Part shown: in pieces, positions 58,301 to 64,000 of the stretch
How the letters are laid out: each line of letters opens with the position of its first letter
How positions within the stretch are numbered: position 1 is the stretch's first letter
Assembly: GCF_028476545.1 (NCBI RefSeq)
Contig: NW_026732595.1
Span: forward strand, 62,001-126,000
Length of the DNA: 64,000 nucleotides
From: Physella acuta
Taxonomy: Eukaryota; Mollusca; Gastropoda; Physidae
Direction: 5' to 3'
Program-made: the position numbers and the translations under genes
Notes under the pieces: generated by a model
Databases searched by the model: none
Told to the model about the DNA's origin: nothing
The model's input: only the letters and a program-made list of their open reading frames with translations

Positions 58301-60213
58301 ATCTGACTCGAGGCCCCTATCAGGACCAGGTATGGTACACAACCTGCCTTGTTTACACCCATCTACCAGCAGAGATTCCAGGCCTCTCGTCTGGCTGATA
58401 CTCTGGTAAACAGATGGGGTTTTTGTTTTTTCAAGAATGTGTAACAACAGATAAAACAGGTACACAGAATTTGTGCTGAGAATGTTAAGACGGAAATTTT
58501 ATTACATCTAATAGTAGCACCGGGAAGATAAATCAGAAATATTAGTTCAGTTTGTACTGATGTCAAAGATACTTAACATCAGAGAGTAAAAAGCTGAAAA
58601 TGATGGCTTTAAGGAACTAGGTTTACCTGCATAACAGCATTAAAAAAACAAGTGTTTCCAAGATTACTTAAACCCTGTGGACAAATGAATAAACATATGA
58701 GCAGGAAATGAATTGATCAATTAGAATTAAGCCATAAATCATAATAGTGTTATCTTTATATCTTTAAGATTTAACATCTAACAGTCATCTTTACATCTAA
58801 AAGTAAAATAAGGAGACTTAAGTAACTGACCTTGACTTTGATACACGATACTGGGGCAGAGTTTTTACTACATGCACTGTTGACTATCACAGACTCTGTC
58901 GGACTTTCTATTGGATAACCTAAAACATTTACAACATACATTCTATTTAAGCAAATGAAGAGAAAACCTTAAATATTTAAGACCAATTTTATTTTAGCAA
59001 ACAAACAGAAAACCTTAAATGTTTTTAAAACCAATTTTATTTAAACAAAGAAAACTTTAAATATTTTAGCCAATTTTTATTTTGGCAAATGAATAAAAGT
59101 TCTTTTTTTTTATTTAAAAGATTTTGTTATCCTTTTGCAGAAGCAGCCAATAATAGTTTAAAAGGTAATTTTAAGGATATAAATAAGCTTTACCTGCTAA
59201 TTGACCTAGATCTGTTTTACTAACTCCAGATTGTTTTTGGAGAAAGTCTATACAAGACTGGATTCTGCCGTTTACTGGGACATTATCATCACAAATATAA
59301 CACCTAAAAAACACCAAAAATTCTTCAAATATAAATACTTTTTTTCCTTCCTTAAATGATTTTCACAAGAACAAAAAAATGCATAAAGAAAACAATCAGA
59401 CAAAAATTATCTTCATAGTTGTGAAGTATAATGGGCTCACCAAGTAGACCAGGTAGTCAGGTTGACAGTTATACAATGTATACCAGAATGAGGAGTTTTG
59501 TAGTGTTTTAAGGCATGCTTGTTTAAGGAGTTGCGATCACAGCCCTAAAGAGAAATAAAAGTACATTTATTTAAAAACAATCTTTTTCAAGTGATTGTAA
59601 CTTATGAAAATGTGTAAAAATGAATAAACAAATGACGCAACCCTCTGCTATAGCTCACCTGATGACCACACTGTAAACATATACAAACAGTAGTTTCTGC
59701 CCCGTCCATCTCATCACTATCAGCTGTCTGGACTTGACCTTCTATTACACCACCAAATAAATCGCGGGATGAAGAGTTAGGGGCTTCTTTACTACAACTC
59801 TGTTATGAGAAAAACAATGAAAAATTACTATAATGCCTTCACTGCAATTAATATTAAAATAAATTGCCATACATCATGCACAGTATTATATCAGTTCTAA
59901 ATTAAAAATTGTACCCACAGAACATTCTCCCAGGGAAACTGTTGGTTTCAAAACTACTTTTCTCATTGCTGCGAGGTTGACAGCTTTAGACGTGTGCGGG
60001 CACCCTCCTAAATATAAGACATTAAGCATTTAGAACATAATTGTTAACATTTTGATCTAAAAAATTCCCTTTACATTAAAAGTATAATTTACCGTTTTGC
60101 AATCCATCGTCACTTGATTCATCAGCTTCATTTTCTTTAGTTTTGCGTATTCTATGCTTTTTATTTTTCCCCATCTTATAAGGTATTGATGGATCAGCTT
60201 CTAATACTCTCAT
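52336..60213 (-). CDS. USP45: USP45-like ubiquitin carboxyl-terminal hydrolase (USP16/45 family), 21 coding exons
   Basis: A cysteine-protease deubiquitinase. Exons, in order on minus: 60213-60093, 60007-59919, 59799-59659, 59544-59441, 59303-59194, 58919-58831, 58674-58627, 58402-58238, 58122-57986, 57713-57626, 57536-57446, 57280-57192, 56868-56812, 56644-56471, 56085-55851, 55528-54520, 53968-53835, 53664-53558, 53229-53143, 52977-52805, 52540-52336. All junctions are GT-AG and in phase, giving 1150 residues. The UBP zinc finger spans about 50-170 ([26 protein letters not shown]). The Cys box is [16 protein letters not shown] (Cys227). Then come [14 protein letters not shown], a CEEC and CKEC zinc-binding pair, the His box [15 protein letters not shown] (His1052) and WFHISD (Asp1125). 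[25 protein letters not shown] and the MRV start favour USP45 over USP16; an in-frame ATG (MGKNKKHR) 13 codons on would be USP16-like. A long acidic, disordered insert (about 445-915) is bigger than in human USP45. Confidence 0.93.
55125..55345 (-). repeat. In-frame 87-bp (29-codon) coding repeat in USP45 exon 16
   Basis: Inside the disordered insert, units reading [20 protein letters not shown] then xxGVDHVKT repeat every 87 bp (CTGCAGCTTGATG landmarks at about 55145, 55232 and 55319). There are two full units plus partial ones. The array keeps frame, so length variants would be tolerated. Confidence 0.88.
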
Positions 60214-61305
60214 TAGGGGAATTTAAGTTCTGAAAACAAGAACAATAATACTGCAGTGATTCTCTGTTGTGACTGATCTGCAGTGATTCTTATTAATTTG
60301 TCAAGCCGATAATTTTAAAGGGTGTAATAGCATTGCTTTAGGCAAACCCCTATGGTTGTGGTTAGGTTTATAGTATCATTAGGTTTATTTGGGGTAATAA
60401 TTTTACATAATTCAAGGATAAAAAGTGTGGCTAAACAATAGTCATTTTCTCACAAGTCCAAGTAAATTTTATCTTAAATTCCAAAGTTTATGTCTACCTA
60501 TGTTTTTTACCAAGTCTTAAAAAAATACTTTTATTTAGGCCTACATACATTTCTGAATGAAAATGTGCCTAATCATACCCAAATATGTAATTTTTTAAAA
60601 GTAACCAGTTTTTTTAAAGTGACAGAATGTCAAATTAAAACAAGTGACCACAAAAGCATAATACACTTTGTTTTTAGACGTGACATGACTTTATAAAATA
60701 TGAATAAATCACAGCAACTGATTGGTGACCATGAAATAAGTTGTATCCAGGCAGTCTCAACTCCACTAATGCTATTAAATATTTGATTTTAAAGTGCTTA
60801 GCTTTAGTTGATAAGAAAAACTTACAGCATCATAGGTTTGACGTCTATGATGAAGGTGAATGGAGTTTAATAAACTATTAAAGTAGTGTAATATTATTAA
60901 AATAACAAGACAGTAGGCCTTACTCTGAATGACATACTATAGGTAGAAAGATAATTATTACTAAATGCTAAGTTTATTATAGTCTAGTTGTCAAATACAC
61001 ATAGACCTATTTATTTGATAGCAGAATAATTTATATTTTCTTATTTTTCACCAAAAGCTTTAATTCATTTTACTAGCCTTTCTCATTTAATTTTAATCAA
61101 ATTATTTCCTAATTTAATCATTTCTCTTGCAAACTATAGCTGTTTTTAGGGGTCTTGGGAAAATGCAAGATGCTGAATGTTGAGGCAGCAGAATGCTTGA
61201 AGAAAATGCAAGACATACTTGAGGATTGTGGGTAATTAGCAAGACACAATATGAGATTTTTTCTGTTTCATTGTTGTTTTTTATTGTCTTGAGATGTGTG
61301 AGAAG
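60214..61305. other. USP45 upstream region, no further exon seen
   Basis: AT-rich DNA upstream of the minus-strand start. It presumably holds 5' UTR and perhaps an unseen non-coding first exon. No canonical promoter motif or additional coding frame stands out. Confidence 0.4.
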
Positions 61306-62731
61306 CAGGGTTCATGCTCAAAAGTTCAAATAAAATTCCAGGAGTTTTCCAGGACTTTTCCAGGAGTTTAAAAAAAAATTCAAGGAGATTTTAAAAACAA
61401 AAAAGAAACCCAATTTGTACATTTAAAAAAAGCGTACTTAATAATACATTTAATTAGCCAAGCCAAGGCAAAAATCTAATTTCAGTAAAAGTAAAACAAT
61501 ATAATAGTTACATATTAGGATAGAGGCTAAATCTGACTACAGACCAGTTTGAATTTTCAAAATCTGACCATAAACAAAAAAGTTATGATTTGTGTTTTTT
61601 TTGTCATTAAAAAACAGCAGTTTTTTTCAGAGAACCGGGATAGACCCTGAAAGAGGATAAATACTGGGTTATTGATTTTTGGATGCCAAATCCAATGATG
61701 CTAGGCTAGTCGGCCAACCCGATGAACGTGTCGGACGAATATTATGTAATTTCAGAGACAAAAATCTGGCAAAATTTCTTGATCTATGCCCAATGATTAG
61801 TAACATCAACTCCACAGAGCGAAGGAGGAAGAGAGGTGGGTATGAAACCACCACAAGCTGCTCGGGTACCGTACGGGTGTTACACAACATCAAAGGCGAC
61901 AATCGTCGGCTTGTCACGTCACGGAGTAGTGGGGGCAGGTTGAGGCTATGGATGTTACGTTGGGTGTTACATACCGTGTAGGATGGTCAGTGTCTTCCCC
62001 CACCCACCCCAGCCCATTTTGGTCAATTTGGCAAGCTAGTATTAAGCGTATTAACAATTTTTAGTCAACCGAAAAAAAGAGCCACTGGAAAAATTTAATT
62101 TATTTTCTATAGCCATTTTTACGAAAAATTAATGTATAAAATAAAATAATGAAACGTTACGCGAATCAGCATTGTTTAATCGGGTCGCAGCTATCCGCGT
62201 TAATTTCTAAAGAAGATTAAATTTGACGATTAGTCCTGAGCCGTAAATACTACTACAACTTTTTTTGCCGTTTCAATAGTTTAAGACAAAGTTATGAAAC
62301 ATGCCTGTCTACTTTAAAAATCCAAAAGCCGACAAGTCAAACACGGGAACACATGTAGGCCTATCTATCTTTAGAAATTGTTTATAGTATCATCCAATCG
62401 GGTCAATCGCCTAGCGTCACGTGACGACACACTCGGCTGTGCCACACGATGTGTAGATCACGGCAGTGCGATTCAGTCGGACGAGGGCCGATGCGTTAAT
62501 TTTTATTTTCGTCCCATTTAAAAACTACTAGATCTATTCAATTATTGGCGGAACAAAATCAAATAATTTCGGTCAGGTTTTGCGCCGCAGGTTAATGAAA
62601 TTTCATGAGATTTCAATAATTTCATGAGAATTTTTAAAATTCCAGGAGAATTCCAGGAGATTTTTACGTTTTTTAAGATTCCAGGAGTTTTCCAGGACCT
62701 CCTGGAATTTCAGGAGGCCGCACGAACCCTG
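61306..62731. mobile_element. hAT-like element (CAGGGTTC ends), no clear target duplication
   Basis: The left end is CAGGGTTCATGC and the right end GCACGAACCCTG, inverted with one mismatch. Subterminal blocks with ATTCCAGGAGTTTTCCAGGA lie in inverted orientation on both sides (61340-61360 and 62640-62700). The 8-bp flanks (GTGAGAAG and GAAAAGAA) do not match, so the copy is old or rearranged. The 1.4-kb interior has a more CpG-rich half (61680-62480) with a 100-codon frame at 61679-61981 that I do not recognise. Confidence 0.65.
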
Positions 62732-64000
62732 GAAAAGAAATATTTCTTCAATACATTATGAGTGTTGTAGGCCTATGTTTTTTTCTTGATCTAGATAATT
62801 TTAAATATTAATGAAATATGCCAACTGTTAAGTCTAAACATAATTCCTCTTAAGATAGCCCATTCACATTTTTTCTTTTCAGTGGGAGAAAAATACTGAC
62901 ACGGTCAAGGGGGTCATTGTAAGAAGACTGGTTTAGATATCACTCTGCATGTGTCAAAGCAAAAAGATTTCTATTTGAGATTTTGCTATGAAAAAAGTAA
63001 CCAAAATAGTTACTGTCTAGTAGATCTAGATCTATCTGAACTTAAGTGTCCAACAAGACATTTGTATGATTTTTTGGGAAATTTTTTATATACCAGTGTC
63101 AGATAATAGAATCTTCTTTAAAATGTGGTTTTAGGTTACTGGTAGTTAACTTATTTCTAACAATAAAACGTTTTGAGATTACAATACTACTAACAACCTA
63201 ACACGCCTATTTAGTAGTATTTCTCTCTAACCCGGAGGCGTGGCCGGTTGCTAACAACAATATGGCGCCCGGACCAGACGCTTGACTTCCGACGATTTTT
63301 CTGCCAAATTCCAGAGACCTTCTACTAATTAGTTTTTAAAATGTTTACCACGCGCAAAATGGCGGGACTTTCACGTTATAACAACAAGCTATAGGTGGCA
63401 GGGCTATATATGCCAGAAAAGCATTTTAAAATTTGCGTTGGAGAATGAAGGCTAAATTTAAAAGTTGGTTTCATCAAAAATACTAGAACTTTTTAATATC
63501 GATTTCCCTATTACAAAATTGATTTCCATACTAAAGCATTATTAGTTTTATCAGTCTATGAAAAAATAAATCAAATATAGTCAACCCTTTTTTTTATAAG
63601 AGTGGCCAAAAAATGACAACCAAATTTTTTTTATTTTTTTGACCACGTGACCGCTATTTGATGATCACTAGTGGGGAACTCTGGGTACATGGCCACTTAA
63701 AAAGTCTAACCGCATTTGTGGTTCTCTTTAGCTTCAAGTGCCTTCAGGGGTAAGAAGAGTTGTCATGGAGAGATGTGTTGTCCATGGCAGTGAGTGTCAA
63801 TAAATATTAAATTAAGTAATTTAGTTTAAAACGAACTAAAAACTTCAAAATTAGTCCCTAATGGATTAAATATGGATGTCTATCATTCAGTAGTCATGTT
63901 TAATTTGAAATTTGGGTAAATTCTAGATTTAGTAAGAAAAGCTACTATTTAGTATTTTTTGATGAGTTCATTATCGGACATCAGTATTTTCAATCGGTAA
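62732..64000. other. Right-edge intergenic DNA with promoter-like CG patch
   Basis: Mostly AT-rich. The 63230-63370 patch has GGAGGCGTGGCC, AATATGGCGCCC and AAAATGGCGGGACTTTC (YY1/E2F-like), the only such cluster near USP45. It could be the USP45 promoter or that of a gene off the right edge. CAGTGGGAGAAAAAT near 62880 repeats part of the MITE interior at 33431. Confidence 0.35.

Noticed and set aside
61679-61981. 100-codon frame inside the 61306-62731 element as a transposase
   Set aside because: It lacks hAT motifs and any flanking coding continuation.

Overview
The window is animal nuclear DNA: AT-rich, intron-rich and full of repeats. It probably comes from a lophotrochozoan, most likely a gastropod mollusc. 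The genes resemble human orthologues strongly but have short exons with GT-AG introns. tRNA-derived SINEs, hAT and MULE DNA transposons and an RTE-like LINE tail are present. The species assignment is inference; nothing in the window names it.

Three host genes can be supported. (1) At the left edge, on the minus strand, lies the first coding exon of Brachyury (2065-2279); the rest of the gene runs off the left side. (2) WDR3, the Utp12-type U3/SSU-processome WD-repeat protein, lies on the plus strand in 23 coding exons from 34725 to 49207. I reconstructed it as a continuous 925-residue frame. (3) A USP16/USP45-type ubiquitin hydrolase, closest to USP45, lies on the minus strand in 21 coding exons from 60213 down to 52336. 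It gives a continuous 1150-residue frame. WDR3 and USP45 are convergent, with about 3.1 kb between their stop codons. A decayed BTF3 (NAC-beta) retrocopy lies at 27.86-29.18 kb on the minus strand.

From 2.5 to 34 kb the window is mostly transposons and tandem arrays. The best element is an apparently intact 3.03-kb MULE (6408-9437). It has a perfect 9-bp target duplication, a 467-residue FLYWCH plus MULE transposase, and terminal inverted repeats built from arrays of a GGCCGAC-containing minisatellite (foldback style). Four hAT elements (5022-5324, 9492-10379, 15686-18093, 23504-23863) keep perfect 8-bp target duplications. A fifth hAT-like element is at 61306-62731. A TTA-flanked inverted-repeat element sits inside the BTF3 retrocopy.

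Tandem repeats dominate the architecture. They include a 118-copy 8-bp array at 25.15-26.1 kb, a roughly 1.1-kb pyrimidine-rich satellite at 12.7-13.8 kb, and four different minisatellites in WDR3 introns 9, 11, 12 and 14. The most notable pattern is that two genes have tandem arrays that have copied a splice site. WDR3 intron 14 holds an 87-bp repeat with four decoy copies of the exon-15 acceptor and exon start. Brachyury intron 1 holds a roughly 106-118-bp repeat that carries copies of the exon-1 3' end and donor. I found no CRISPR array, prokaryotic operon or canonical RNA gene.
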